Source of the DNA: Sapria himalayana
Lineage: Eukaryota > Streptophyta > Magnoliopsida > Malpighiales > Rafflesiaceae
Length of the DNA: 64,000 nucleotides
Assembly: GCA_029783825.1 (NCBI GenBank)
Contig: JAREIK010014525.1
Location: 124,001-188,000 of the forward strand
Direction: 5' to 3'
The translations under genes and the position numbers were made by a program. The notes under the pieces are model-generated. The model was given only the letters and a program-made list of their open reading frames with translations. It did no database searches and had not been told where the DNA came from. Below, piece after piece: positions 12,313 through 23,290 of the stretch; position 1 is the first letter of the stretch, and each line of letters starts with the position of its first letter.

Positions 12313-15300
12313 TTATTCATTGATTTCAACATTATGGATTTCAATTAACTCCTGTTGAAATGGAGGAGTTTCTTGCATATATGTTATCTTTGAAAAGTTT
12401 CTTGGCATCACAACAACTCCTCTTGGTTTGATTTTCGATACAACCCACCAATCAACTTTGTCTTTTCGCAAACGTGGGTATGAACAAAAATATACTTGAG
12501 CTGCTTGAATTGCGAGGACAAAGGGTTCATACTTGTCATATCGTCTTCTATGGTTTATCTCAACAATGTTGTATTGCTCATGAACTCTTATCCCCCTACT
12601 AGGAGTCGGATCAAACCAATCACACATGAAGAGAACTATTCGCTTAATTGGGCAATTAAGATATTCCACTTCCACTACTTCTCTTAACTGACCATACCAA
12701 TCATCTGCATTATGGCTATAATTTTGGCCTTTGATGCAAACCCCACTATTTATTGACATTTTACTTGCACCATGCCCAACTATGTGAAACTTGTATCCAC
12801 TTACAAAATATCCATTATAAATTCTAATAGTTTCCAATGGACCTTTTGCGAGATCTTGTATGAAGTTGTTATGGATACCAGAGTTTGGATCTTCTGCCTA
12901 GAACAATAAGATATAGGTATTTTACACATGTCAATAATATTAAGTTTAATTGATAGGTTGAGAAAAGAAGGCTTACATATGCTTTTAAAAAGAAGGCTTT
13001 CATTGATAGGGTGCAAAATAAGCCTTGCATCACGCATGTTAATATGATTAAATTGATAGGGTGGAAAAGAAGGCTTACATATGTTTTTAACCAGATAGCA
13101 AAGTCCATCTCAAGTTTAGCATCAATTTCTGTATTTGTTATGTTTGGATTGAGATGTTGTAACATCTGAGTGTAAATCCTATGAATTGATAGAATTTTAG
13201 ATATGTTAGTTAAAATATAATGGAGTTGTAAACAATATAATATATTGGAAATGTTTTTCTCATAAAAAAAATTAACCTGACATATGGTTCAACTTCTTCA
13301 CAGTTAAGCAAAATGTAGGAATAAGCTGCCTTATATTCTTGTTGAGTCATATGTCTCGTTTTAGAACGACCAAGTGGTCTACCACTGTATTTGAAAATTG
13401 ATAGGTTTAAATGATCATCTGTTGGAATATAATCTCCACCACCTTCATAATTTCGAGGCACGGTCCTAGCTTTTGTTTGTACATGATCCTCAAAATAATA
13501 TAAACAAAACGTTGATGCTTCCTCAACTAGATATGCATTGTATATCGAGCTTTCCACATGTGCCTTATTCCTGATATTGAGCTTCAATTTCCGAAGATAC
13601 CTATAAAATGATATGTTAAGTAAGACACATGTACTAATTCAAGGTTATTGACCATTATGATTTACAAGTTAGGTTTTAACCTCTCAATTGGATACATCCA
13701 TCAGAATTGCACTAGCCCTGCAATGCGTGCCTCATATGGCAATTGAACTGGAAGATGTTCCATAGAATCAAAAAAACTTGGAGGGAATATTCTTTCTAAC
13801 TTGCATAAAATAATTGGGATGTCGGTTTCTAGTCTGGCCATGTCTTCATTCGTAATTACTGTTGAAGTAAGACTTTTAAAAAACAAACTAAGCTCGGTGA
13901 TAGCCTTCCACACATTAGCAGGTAGTAGTTCTCGAAATGCTATAGGCATCAACCTTTGCATAAAGACATGACAATCATGACTTTTCATTCCAAACAACCG
14001 CGATCTCTATTTGTCCACACATCTACCCATGTTAGACATGTAACCATCAGGAAATTTCAATTTTGTTAACCAATCAAACAACTCCTTCTTAGCCCTATTA
14101 TCTAGGGTGTAGCAAGCCTTAGGGTATTTGCTCATTGAAGCCAACTGATCAAGTTCTGGCCTTCGACAATAGGTATTTAGTTCTTGCCTAGACATAAGAG
14201 TGTCTTTTGTTTTACCATGTATATTCAACACTGTATTAAACACGTTATCGAACACATTCTTCTCAATGTGCATGACATCAAGGTTATATCAAATTATATT
14301 AGAGCTCCAATATGGAAAATCCTAGAATATGCTGTGTTTTCTCCAACCACATGATTGACTAATCCCTTTGTTAATGTCATAAGCATTGACTTCGGTCACC
14401 TTCGTCAAATCAAGATGATCAATTATGCTAAGTATTTCTGAACCTGATCTAACTGGAGGTGTGCCAATCGTCACAATTTTGTTTTTCAGAAATGCACTCT
14501 TATTACGTCTAAATGGATGATCAAGTTCCAAGAACTTCCTATGATTGTCAAACCATGACTGCTTACCGCTCCTATTTAGTCTAAAGGATTCTGAGTCCTC
14601 CATACAATAAGGACAAGCCAACCGTCCTGCTGTTGACCATCCAGACAACATTGAATACACTGGAAAGTCGCTAATAGTACACATCAATGCTGCTCGCAAC
14701 TGAAAATTTTGATTCCGAGAAATGTCAAATGCTTCAACCCCATAATCCCATAAAAGATTCAACTCATGTATCAGTGGTTGTAAGTACACATCTAACTTAT
14801 CTTTAGGATTTCGTGGTCCTGGAATAAGAAAAATTAAGAACATGGATGCATCCTTCATACATAACCATGGAGGTAAGTTATACATAGTGACAATAACAGG
14901 CCAACACAAGTATTGTTGCCCAGATTGGCCAAAAGGTTGAAACCCATCTGTACAAAGGCCGAGACGCACATTTCTAATTTCTATTGCAAAATCAGGGTGA
15001 ACATCATTGAAGTGCTTCCAAGCAATAGAATCGGACGGATGTTGCATGACATTATCCTCGACCACATGTGCTGCATGCCACCTCATTTCATTAGCAGTGG
15101 CTTTAGATGAATATAATCTAAGAAGTCGATCCTTCAAAGGAAAGTAATACATTTTCTTAAAAGGTACATCAGTTTTCTTTCTCCCTTTTCCATTAGTGTC
15201 AGTGTTTTTCTTAAAACGTGGATGGTCACAGAACCTACACAGAGTCTTGTTCAAATATTCCCCCCAATAAATCATGCATCCATTAGGACAACAATGTATC

Positions 15301-15963
15301 TTCTCAACTGGTAAACCTAAGCCCCGAACCATACGCTTTGTTTCATAAAAGCTTTCAGCGATAAGATTAACTTTAAGCACAATCTCTTTCATTAGTTTAG
15401 CAATTGCATCAAATGCACATTCAGACAGATGGTGATCAGCCTTGATATTCAACATTCTAGCCACTACTGATAACTGTGAATGATTTTCACACCCTTGTCA
15501 CAATGGATTATTGGGCATCAACCATATCATAAAATTGTCAAGCCGTTGGATTAGGATTCTCCTCATATTCATAATTTTGATCAAAAGAATGACCAGCAGC
15601 ATCTATAACCATTGTATGATAATCATTCATTGGATTAGAAGGACCAGCAGAATCCATAGAATGATGCTCATATATCACATTATTTGTTTCCCCATGCCTA
15701 TTCCACACAATATATTCTGCTTTGAAACCATGTCTCAGCAGATGGTATTTCACTGTCTCCCTATCAAGAAACTGGTGATTCTGACACTTGGATCTCCTAC
15801 ACTGACACTTTATTTTTTCCCCATCCATCCACTCTGTATGAGCACAAGCAAATTCCAAAATTTTCTCACCCCCAGAAACAAACTCTGGATTAAGAAAGCC
15901 ATCTATCAACCTTTGGTACATCCAATTTCTATTCTCATTCATGATTGTGTCATGTGGGAACAA
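12313..15963 (-). pseudogene. TNP2-like CACTA transposase (Transposase_21 with DUF4218 and DUF4216 domains), broken
   Basis: Domains appear in family order on the minus strand. 15538-15963: Transpos_assoc domain (WMYQRLIDGFLNPEF; Cys-rich IKCQCRRSKC). 13681-15464: Transposase_21 core (MRWHAAH, RNVRLGLCTDGFQPFG, YNLPPWLC, LSGWSTAGRLACPYC, NLDVMHIEKNVFDN, RSRLFGMKSHDCHVF). 13277-13600: DUF4218 (NKAHVESSIYNAYLVEEAS). 13079-13178 and 12313-12897: DUF4216 (SGYKFHIVGHGAS, ...KIKPRG). Introns are GT-AG. The protein would cut and join element ends. The frame is broken between 15464 and 15538 and by in-frame stops at 14322-14324 (TAG for Trp), 14289-14291 (TGA), 14007-14009 (TAG) and 13701-13703 (TGA). 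I chose the ATG at 15963; a second ATG at 15942 is closer to the WMY motif. Confidence 0.88.
12955..13091 (-). repeat. Duplicated intron segment that copies a splice donor of the transposase gene
   Basis: GAAGGCTTACATATG occurs at about 12967 and 13070 on the + strand. On the minus strand the 13070 copy is the junction CATATG|GTAAGC-type donor ending the exon at 13079; the other copy reproduces it about 103 bp further into the intron. GAAGGCTTTCAT at about 12993 is a third, weaker version. Confidence 0.6.
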
Positions 15964-16380
15964 GGTACAATTAGGGGTGTAATCGATTCGAGTCGAGTTG
16001 ATATAGAGCCAAGCTCAAACTGCAGAGCACAAATCCATACAAATTACACAACAAAATTATTTTTAAGATGAAGATTATTGAATAATGGATTATTGAATGC
16101 TTTCACCTAATAGATGCCCAAGATTCTAATCTTTTTACAACACACCGCCAGCCCTAGAAGGTCTTATAATACAACCCAATTGATAAAAGGAAGATTGAAT
16201 AATTCAATGATGGTACGCTTTAGTCAGTTAACAAATAGTCTCATAGCCATTATAGCAACACTCCTTTCTTTGATATATTCACATGGAATACAATTTCAAA
16301 AATAAAAAATAAAAATAAATAGAGCCAAGGAAAAGTGGAAAGCATGTTTACCGTTCTCTTTTGTTTCACCGAACCTGCAC
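15964..16380. other. Upstream region of the transposase, with a possible nested transposon end
   Basis: No gene seen. At about 15972 the sequence TAGGGGTGTAATCGATTCG and the following GAGTCGAG resemble the terminal repeat style of plant hAT-like elements (TAGGGGTGTAA...GAG.CGAG). No matching inverted partner was found nearby, so it may be a fragment or a chance match. Confidence 0.3.
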
Positions 16381-17781
16381 TTCTTTTGAGTTTCGGATAT
16401 GTTAGGGTTGGAGAAGATTAGATGCCCTAACCAGAAGGCCCTTGTGCCTCCCCTGAAACGACGATAATCATCGAAAATCGAATAGAGAAAAAGACAAAGA
16501 AGGATGAAATCGAAAGTTAATAGGTGAAAAGAAAAATCACACTACAAGGAAAAAGTTATGAACTCAATTGGATTTGGATATGTCTAGAAAACTAGATTCC
16601 AAAGACCGAAATTCAAACTCAGTACTTGAAGCCTATAATGATATGTGAAGTTTGTATTGAATTATTTCATGTCCATAGCCAAAGACATCATGGAACTTTT
16701 AACTTTAGAAGGTCAAATACAACAGGATATCATTCTAAATTTCCTCATAAAATTTTCTTTACCAGGTAAAACTATATATTAAGTTAAAAATCCTAAAATG
16801 GACATAACTGACATTGGCTTTTTACTTGAAACTATTTACCACAAAATCTTTCCAACAATTGGACCAAAGCTCCAAACTGAATGGAATATCACCACTTTGT
16901 TGACTACCCCAGTTTACACCAAAGTCAAACCTCAAAACCATGGCCATTATTTATAGAACATAAAGATGCAAAAAACTTCAACAAACAAAATAACAAATAG
17001 ATGGTCAATAATATTAAAAAATCACATGAAGTATATCCTTGATGTCCTCTTTGGTAATTATTTGCTTCTTGAGTAGTAATTCCTTTCTAGCTTGCATTCG
17101 GGAATACCTGAATTAGCAAAGTCCTAAAGGCTCAACCAGAGTTCCATGATCAAATATTTAAATAATTATGGGTAGACAAACAGACAAAAACATGCCAACA
17201 TAGAAATGAGCAATGAATTATTCCAAATATATATACATATATATTTAATTTGTAATAGAAATAGAAACAGGGATTGGGATAGCAGTTCAAACTATGTCAT
17301 TTTTTCATAGCTGAGACAAGTTATTCCCTACACCGGATTCAAAAGTGAACACCACAATGGAGCATATGCAACTAAGGAATGTTAAATTATGAATTAAATA
17401 ACTGGTTATATTTATTTGGTGAATGATAATTTAAAAATAAATGCCTAATATCAATCAAACTACAGTCTACTATTCAAATCATGGTTCAATGAGGCAAACA
17501 ATATTCCTACATTCAATACCAGGGCATATGAAGGAAAAGAAACAAGCCTTAGGTGAAACCCACATGCTTTGCCCAACTTAAAATAGAAGAGAGGGCTTCC
17601 AGACCTTCTAGAACTCCAAAAGTAATCTAGAGGGGTTTCATTTACCAAAACAAAGAAACAAGCCACTGATTTTCCATGACCGTTGGAGATGGAAAAATGT
17701 TTGTGTTTTCAGAAATTCATCTGAAAACCCAAAAAAAAACAACCAAAAAAATGAAAAAAAAATTGCCCAAAAATATTTCCT
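16381..17781. other. Probable captured host sequence, no gene recognised
   Basis: Ordinary AT-rich sequence without transposon repeats. It includes a stretch at about 16390-16500 that reads like a plant 5' untranslated region (CCCTAACC, GAAACGACGATAATC), and CACTACAAGGAAAAA at about 16547, which resembles a CACTA terminus but has no partner. A 68-codon minus-strand frame at 17460-17666 shows no known motif. Confidence 0.35.
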
Positions 17782-17928
17782 CTGATCAGGCACTTGATCA
17801 GCAGTCCTAAACTGATTCGACTGATTCAAGCAATAAGCAAATGCATTATACAAAGCAAAGTTATGATAATAACCCTTTTGCTTACCCGCCCAATGGAAGA
17901 ACTTAGAGCAAATTACAGTGTCCCACTT
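17782..17928 (-). pseudogene. Fragment of a pentatricopeptide repeat (PPR) protein gene captured by the CACTA element
   Basis: The minus strand reads KWDTVICSKFFHWAGKQKGY followed by YHNFALYNAFAYCLNQSNQF and RTADQVPDQ. The FFxWAxxQKGYxHNxxxYNAxAYxLxR pattern is typical of the N-terminal part of plant PPR proteins, which are organelle RNA-binding proteins. The open frame runs from 18042 to 17638, but after 17782 it turns into low-complexity Phe-rich sequence with no PPR character, so only about 50 codons are recognisable. It lies divergent from the IscA-like fragment at 18112 with about 180 bp between the recognisable codons. It is inside a transposon far from any other exon, so it is read as a captured piece. 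Confidence 0.6.
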
Positions 17929-18111
17929 TTGGATATTGAAAAGGGTATTAGGGTTTTCGAGTGGTGGGGATTTATGATTTAGGGTTTTTCGGTTGGAAGA
18001 AATGGAATAACAACAAAAGGGAAAATAGAAAAAAGAAAACAATCAATATCATTGAAGAAGAAAGGGAAGCAGAGCATAAGGAAGGCTGAAAGGCTGAAAG
18101 AGAGAGAAAGC

Positions 18112-18315
18112 ATGTCAAGATCGTTGCTTCGGCATCTGCATCCATTCATCGCCGCTCGTTTACGGCAAAATCAAACCCTTCTTTCCACAACTTCTGCTCT
18201 TTACCATTCATCATCTCCTTCTCAATCCCCGTCTACCGACGCCATTGAGATGACCGACAATTGCGTCCAGATCCTCTCTCCTTTCTTTTGTAGCTCCAAT
18301 TTCGGCGAGGTGTAG
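18112..18315 (+). pseudogene. Captured first exon resembling IscA-like iron-sulfur assembly protein (mitochondrial type)
   Basis: From the ATG at 18112 the frame reads MSRSLLRHLHPFIAARLRQN, then a Ser/Thr-rich stretch, then AIEMTDNCVQ, then a different tail ending at a stop at 18315. Plant mitochondrial IscA-like 2 proteins begin with a Ser/Arg-rich transit peptide followed by (H/E)(L/M)TDNCxRRM, where the Fe-S scaffold domain starts; I recognise that pattern from memory, without alignment. The conserved Cys residues of the scaffold domain are absent, so the piece cannot work. GAG|GTGTAGG at 18310 could be a splice donor, and TTTCTTTTGTAG at 18282-18293 looks like an acceptor. The sequence just upstream could be a bidirectional promoter shared with the PPR fragment. 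Confidence 0.5.
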
Positions 18316-19810
18316 GGTTTTGAATTCAATTGCTCGCATGAATTTCAGTTTTTATGAAATTTTCGGTGAAGTGAAAATTTTCCCTTTGTTGGACTCATTG
18401 GTAATCGTATCTAGGTTATGAAGCATAAAGGTATATTGTTTAGGAAAGAAGGAAAAAATTTAAGATCCTTTGTTTTGGCTTTGTTTTTAGTTTTTATTTT
18501 TTTTATTAAAACATTCTAATTATTATTATTATTTATATTAAAGTATAAAATAAAATAATAAAAAAATATTTTAAAAATATAATCAAGGTTTAATAGATAT
18601 TTTATAGTGTTTGAAGTGATATAGGTGAATGAAATTAATTAATATTTGTAACCCAAAAAAAGTACACCTATTGAATTATTAATTCAAATATTTATATTTA
18701 TTTTTATTAATTTAATTAAATATTTATGGCCATTTTTATTTTTAATTGAATCTTTATATTTATTTTACATTTTAATTAAATATTTATTTATCTTCTTAAA
18801 TCAATTTTATAGTGTATATATGGAGTGATATAAATGAATTAAGGGTACATGATGTAATTATTAAAAAAGAGAAAGGGTAAAATTGGAATAGATTTAGGAT
18901 ATATGGAACTTTAGATGCTCACTACTGGAGATGCTTTAGTCAAAACATTAGTCAAATCTCAAAAAGTAACTTTTTGGAGCCAAAAAATGGCTTATGATGT
19001 TTTTTTTGCTAACTGCTGGAGATGCTCTAAGACACCGAAAGCAATGCAAGCCTCAGAGTAATATGACTGAGAAGTTGTAGTGAGGATATGAACATGTTTC
19101 ATCATGGTCTTTGCCATGTGCTGCCTAGAGGGGCCTGATTCCCATTATACCAATCTTGAGAGTTCTTAGCAATGGAGAGGACAGAGAAACTTCCATGGTT
19201 AGTTGAAGAGCTCGAATCCCATAATATTCTCAATATTCAGAGATCAAGACCACGGCTGAAAAAGGGCGACAGGACGGTCATGAAGAGGGAATGGTGAAAG
19301 AAGAACAAAATAAGAGATAAGGAGAATGGAGTGGGTGGCGACGAAGAACGAGAGAAAAGAATGGCACCTTAGGATTTTTTTTGTACGGTGGAGATAAAAT
19401 CAAAAAATGAATGGTCTAGATTTATTCTATCATAGTCAACTTTATACAAATATATTTATAGAATATATTTAACATCTTTATAATATTAATTTTTTATAAT
19501 AAATCTATATAATAAAATCGTAATCTTTTAAGATCTAAATTAACTTGAGAAGTAAAAAATTGAAACCAAATATTTATTTGTCAATTTATAATTAAATTTC
19601 AAATATTTTAATATTTCCAAGTTTACATAAATTATTTAATTATCTTTGAATAAAATACATGTGAATTTGTATGTCAACAATAATAGAAAATAGTTTATGA
19701 AAAAAATATTATTATTAATTATTGGGTAACTTTTTTACTATTTTTAAAATTTATCTAAGTTGTTAAAATTATTAAAAATTATATTAATACTTTATTTTAT
19801 CAACTTAATT
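18316..19810. other. AT-rich filler inside the CACTA element, no gene
   Basis: Mostly AT-rich sequence. CTGGAGATGCT occurs at about 18925 and again at about 19016 in the same orientation, a phrase common at ends of small plant DNA transposons, but here it is direct rather than inverted. From about 19030 to 19380 the base composition is more even, with no recognisable frame. Confidence 0.4.
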
Positions 19811-19814
19811 TTAT

Positions 19815-19937
19815 TGTCAATAAAGACTGGTTAAGTGGTTAAGGGTCGGACGGGCATAGGAAAGGGACTAGTTCGAGACTCTATGAGAATAAAATACTAT
19901 AACATTGTAATGAAAATCGAAATATGAAAAAAAAACT
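19815..19937 (+). mobile_element. Possible tRNA-derived SINE
   Basis: TGGTTAAGTGG at 19828-19838 fits the RNA polymerase III box A consensus (TGGCnnAGTGG). AGTTCGAGACT at 19870-19880 fits box B (GGTTCGAnnCC) with 31 bp between them, a normal spacing. A short A-rich run follows at 19927-19935. The unit would be only about 110 bp and no target duplication was identified. Confidence 0.5.
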
Positions 19938-20039
19938 TTTTTTATTTTATATAACTTTTTGTTGTAGTGACTACCTTGAATTTAACATGTGTCAAGATAC
20001 CTTGAATTTGACTACAATGATATATATTGACATAAGTCT

Positions 20040-20080
20040 TTAAATCATATGTTAACAAATGCCCTTTTTGTAGTAGTGCA
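20040..20080 (-). mobile_element. Possible end of a nested CACTA-like element
   Basis: GCCCTTTTTGTAGTAGTG ends at about 20078. In reverse complement this is CACTACTACAAAAAGGGC, a terminus style seen in some plant CACTA families. TTGTTGTAGTGACTACC at about 19966 is a second similar phrase. A matching opposite end was not found. Confidence 0.35.
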
Positions 20081-20099
20081 AAAGGGTTTGGTATAATGA

Positions 20100-21215
20100 G
20101 AGTTTAAACTTTACTAAAATTTAAACTTTTTAAAACTATAAATTAAAATAATGAATTACTAAAATGGCTTAGGGAAGCTTAGAAAATTCCCTAGAGTTAG
20201 GATGACAAAACGAACTGTGTCGTTGAGTCCGTCTCCTGAAAACGAGCAACTCAGAAAAGTTTCCCTGAATTCCTAGGCATTGAGAATTCTTTATGAATTT
20301 TTGAAGTTTGGTATCCTGAGTTTAAACTTTTTAAAAATATAAAATTGAATAATAAATAACCAAAATGAGTCAGAGAAGCCTAGAAAATTCCCTAGAATTC
20401 AGATGACAAAACGAACCGCATCGTTGAGTCTCTCTCGTGAAAACGAGTGATCAGAAAAGTTTCGCTAAATTCCTAGGCATTGATAATTCTTTATGAATTT
20501 TTGAAGTTTGGTATCCTGAATTTAAATTTTTTAAAAATATAAAATTTAATAATAAATTACTAAAATGAATCAGGGAAGTCTAGAAAATTCCTTAGAATTT
20601 GGATAACGAACCGAACCGCGTCGTTGAGTCCGTCTCGTGAAAACGAGTGACTCAAAAAGGTTTTGCTGAATTCCTAGCCATTGAGAATTCTTTATGAATT
20701 TTTGATGTTTGGTATCCTGAATTTAAACTTTTTAAAAATATAAAATTTAATAATAAATTACTAAAATGAATCAGGGAAGTCTAGAAAATTCCCTAGAATT
20801 CGGATGACAAAACGAACTGTGTCGTTGAGTCCGTCTCGTGAAAATGAGTAACTCAGAAAAGTTTTGCTGAATTCATACCCATTGAGAATTCTTTATGAAT
20901 TTTTGAAGTTTGGTATCCTGAATTTAAACTTTTTAAAAATATAAAATTTAATAATAAATTACTAAAATGACTCAGGGAAGCATAAAAAATTCCCTAGAAT
21001 TCAGAGGACGAAACGAACTGCGTCTTTGAGTCCGTCTCATGAAAACGAGTAACTCAGAAAAGTTTCGTTGAATTCCTAGGTATTAAAAATTCTTTATGAA
21101 TTTTTGAAGTTTGGTATCTTGAATTTAAACTTTTTAAAAATATAAAATTAAATAATAAATTACTAAAATTACTCAGGGAAGCCTAGAAAATTCTTTAGAA
21201 TCCGGATGACGAAAC
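20100..21215 (+). repeat. 201-bp tandem repeat, about 5.5 copies
   Basis: The phrase TTTGGTATCCTGA recurs with GTATC at 20311, 20511, 20712, 20913 and 21114, giving a period of 200-201 bp. Each unit holds TTTAAACTTTTTAAAAATAT, CTAGAAAATTCC, a GACAAAACGAAC(T/C)G box and CTCGTGAAAACGAG, which is a 5-bp stem closing a GAAA loop. Copies differ by scattered substitutions. The array lies next to the right subterminal repeats of the CACTA element. Confidence 0.92.
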
Positions 21216-21280
21216 AAGCTGCTATGTGATGAGTGCAGGGTGATGCCGAGAGGAGGAGTTGAGAATGAATATGTTCATCA

Positions 21281-21530
21281 GGGACCACAAGCTATGTTGT
21301 CGCTGATCAGCGACCACAGGATATGTGGTCACTGAACAGGGACCACAGCCTATATGGTCACTGATCAATGACCACAGGATATGTGGTCACTAATTGTGGA
21401 CACAATGTCGTCACAGATAAGGTTTGAGCTTTGTGACTGTACAGTAGTCGTAATGTGGTCACTAATTTGTGATCACTTTCTGTGGTCACTAATTTGTGAT
21501 CACTTTCTGTGGTCACAATTTGTGGTTAGT
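21281..21530. repeat. Right subterminal repeat region of the CACTA element
   Basis: Units of GTGGTCACTGATCA and GACCACAGGATATGTGGTCA alternate, the same GTGGTCAC core as at the left end but fewer copies and with a different spacer. They are likely binding sites for the TnpA-like protein. Confidence 0.88.
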
Positions 21531-21539
21531 ATTTTGCTA

Positions 21540-21552
21540 TTTTTTTGTAGTG
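21540..21552 (-). repeat. Right terminal inverted repeat of the CACTA element
   Basis: TTTTTTTGTAGTG, the exact reverse complement of 8185-8197. AGT follows at 21553-21555. Confidence 0.95.
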
Positions 21553-21555
21553 AGT

Positions 21556-22425
21556 CAAACAGACATCTATATAGATAGCTAGATTGATAGATAGATAGAT
21601 ACATATTTTGATTGATTTATTTATTTATCGATTGAAAGACAAATAGATAGACATCCAGATAGATTGATAGATAGATAGATAATAGATAGATAATAAAATA
21701 GATAAATAGATAGATAACTAGACAAACAAATAGAAACACAAATTATAAATAGACATACAGATTGTCAGATAGATATAAAGACAAACAGACAAATATATAG
21801 ATATACAGCTATACAAATAGATAGATAGACAAATAGATAGATAGACAGGTAGACAAATAAATAAATAAATAAATATATATATATATATATATATAATGAT
21901 AGACAAATAATCAAATAAATAGAGAGAGTGAGAGAGAAAGAGATAGATATATATATATACAGATAGATAGATAGATAGGCAAATTATTAGATTGATAGAT
22001 ATGCAGATAGACAAATTAGTAGATAGATAGATAGACTGATAGACTGATAGACTGATAGACATTTCATAGATAGATAGATAGACAGATAGACTGGTAGATA
22101 TATAGATAGGTAGACATGTTGACAAGAAGATAAGTAGAAAGGTAGATAAGTAGATGAGTATATAGGTAGATAAATAGAGAGATAGATAGATAGACTGAAA
22201 GACACATAATATATATGTTGATAAATCGATAGACTAATAGACATATAGACAAGAAGATATGTAGAAATGTAGACTAGTAGATAGGTAGACATGTATACAG
22301 GTAGACAGATATACAAGTAGACTAGTAGATAGCTACATAAGTTGACATGTAGATAAGTAAATAGATAAAAGGTAGATATCTATATAGGTAAATAGATAGA
22401 TAGGTAGATAGGTAAACTTATATAC

Positions 22426-22469
<44 letters not shown>

Positions 22470-22520
22470 ACAGATTGATTGATTTATTGATTGATAGATT
22501 GACTAATAGATAGATAGAAT

Positions 22521-22552
<32 letters not shown>

Positions 22553-22705
22553 TATAGCCAGATAGATATATAGAAAGTTAGATTGATTGATTGATTGAAA
22601 GATAGATAGAGATAGATAGATAGATAAATTGATAGATAAATAAATAGAATATAGAAAGATTGGTATATAAACATATAAATAGATAGACAGATAGATATAT
22701 TGACA
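21556..22705 (+). repeat. Degenerate GATA array, block 2
   Basis: The array continues after the CACTA element. 22080-22400 is unusual in being rich in GGTAGAC and AGTAGAT units (minus strand Thr/Pro-containing frames), a variant otherwise seen mainly at 29800-30150 and 31000-31080. TA runs occur at 21873-21894 and 22438-22464, the latter preceded by a TACA run. Confidence 0.93.
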
Positions 22706-22940
22706 AATTCATATTAAGCTTTTGTAGCTGAGTGGGCATGCTTGTAGTGTATGAAAGAGCATCCTGAGTATGTAGCATCGAGCTGTCTTAGTAGAGTCAC
22801 CAGCAACTCAGTTATGTGGAGAACCTGTCAAAGTTTCATAAGGGAAAGTGGGCTGTAAGAGTGGTAAAGTAAAGTTATAGTGGAATTACCCTCAGACTCA
22901 TTATGAAATTAAAACATTGCACAATTGAAGTTGTTCAAAA

Positions 22941-22969
22941 GGAGGGGGGGTTGGGGGGGGGGGAAGGGG
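22941..22969 (+). other. G-run cluster with G-quadruplex potential
   Basis: Runs of 7, 11 and 4 G separated by TT and AA, preceded by GGA. The 11-G run can supply two tracts, so four tracts of at least three G are available. It is an isolated G-rich spot in this window. Confidence 0.6.
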
Positions 22970-22974
22970 TCTCA

Positions 22975-23290
22975 TAAAAAGACCATTATGAGAAATTTAT
23001 ATGCGGTTCGACTTGGGATCAAGTTTATTTTTTCTATACGGACTAAGGGATATGGATAGCATGCACACCCAAAGACCTTAAAGTGAGAGTCAGTGGGTGG
23101 AGAATAAAACTTCATGAGTAGAGTGATTATCAATAAAAGGCCTTGGGGTGGGAGCCTTTTCATAAGAGCGGAAGGCACTAAGACCCGCTAGAAGAACTCT
23201 AAGAGAATAAAGAAGTCCTAGTGAGGTGCAATGCTGAAACTGTGATCGGTAAACAAACCCTACAGAAGTCGGGATGGGATACTTCACTAA
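22975..23290 (-). pseudogene. Degraded Ty1-copia pol fragment (end of integrase)
   Basis: The minus strand reads APTPRPFIDNHSTHEVLFST in one frame (to about 23091) and then, after a frameshift, SHFKVFGCACYPYPLVR and a Lys/Arg stretch ending in KFL. This matches the copia order 'LPTP...N.SP.E.LF...P...HLKVFGCACYP' near the C-terminal side of integrase. Frameshifts and the short length make it a dead fragment. It is oriented opposite to the copia element at 54281 and is not part of it. Confidence 0.7.

Larger units (their letters stand above)
8185..21552 (-). mobile_element. Complete CACTA (En/Spm-type) DNA transposon, 13,368 bp
   Basis: Both ends read CACTACAAAAAAA inward, a 13-bp perfect terminal inverted repeat with weaker similarity for about 20 bases more. 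AGT is duplicated on both flanks. Inside are subterminal GTGGTCAC hairpin repeats at both ends, a TnpA-like (Transposase_24 family) gene and a TNP2-like (Transposase_21 family) gene, both on the minus strand, plus captured host sequence and a 201-bp tandem repeat in the right third. The transposase carries several stop codons, so this copy is probably not autonomous. It is inserted in the GATA array. Confidence 0.95.

Noticed and set aside
15511..16071. 186-codon + strand open frame
   Set aside because: It is antisense to the Transpos_assoc domain of the TNP2-like gene, which has a recognisable protein on the minus strand.
18920..19035. CTGGAGATGCT twice, as the ends of a small inverted-repeat transposon
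   Set aside because: Both copies are in the same orientation, so they are not terminal inverted repeats; no target duplication seen.
20100..21215. Regularly spaced repeats as a CRISPR-like array
   Set aside because: The whole 201-bp unit is repeated with no unique spacers, and the context is a plant transposon.
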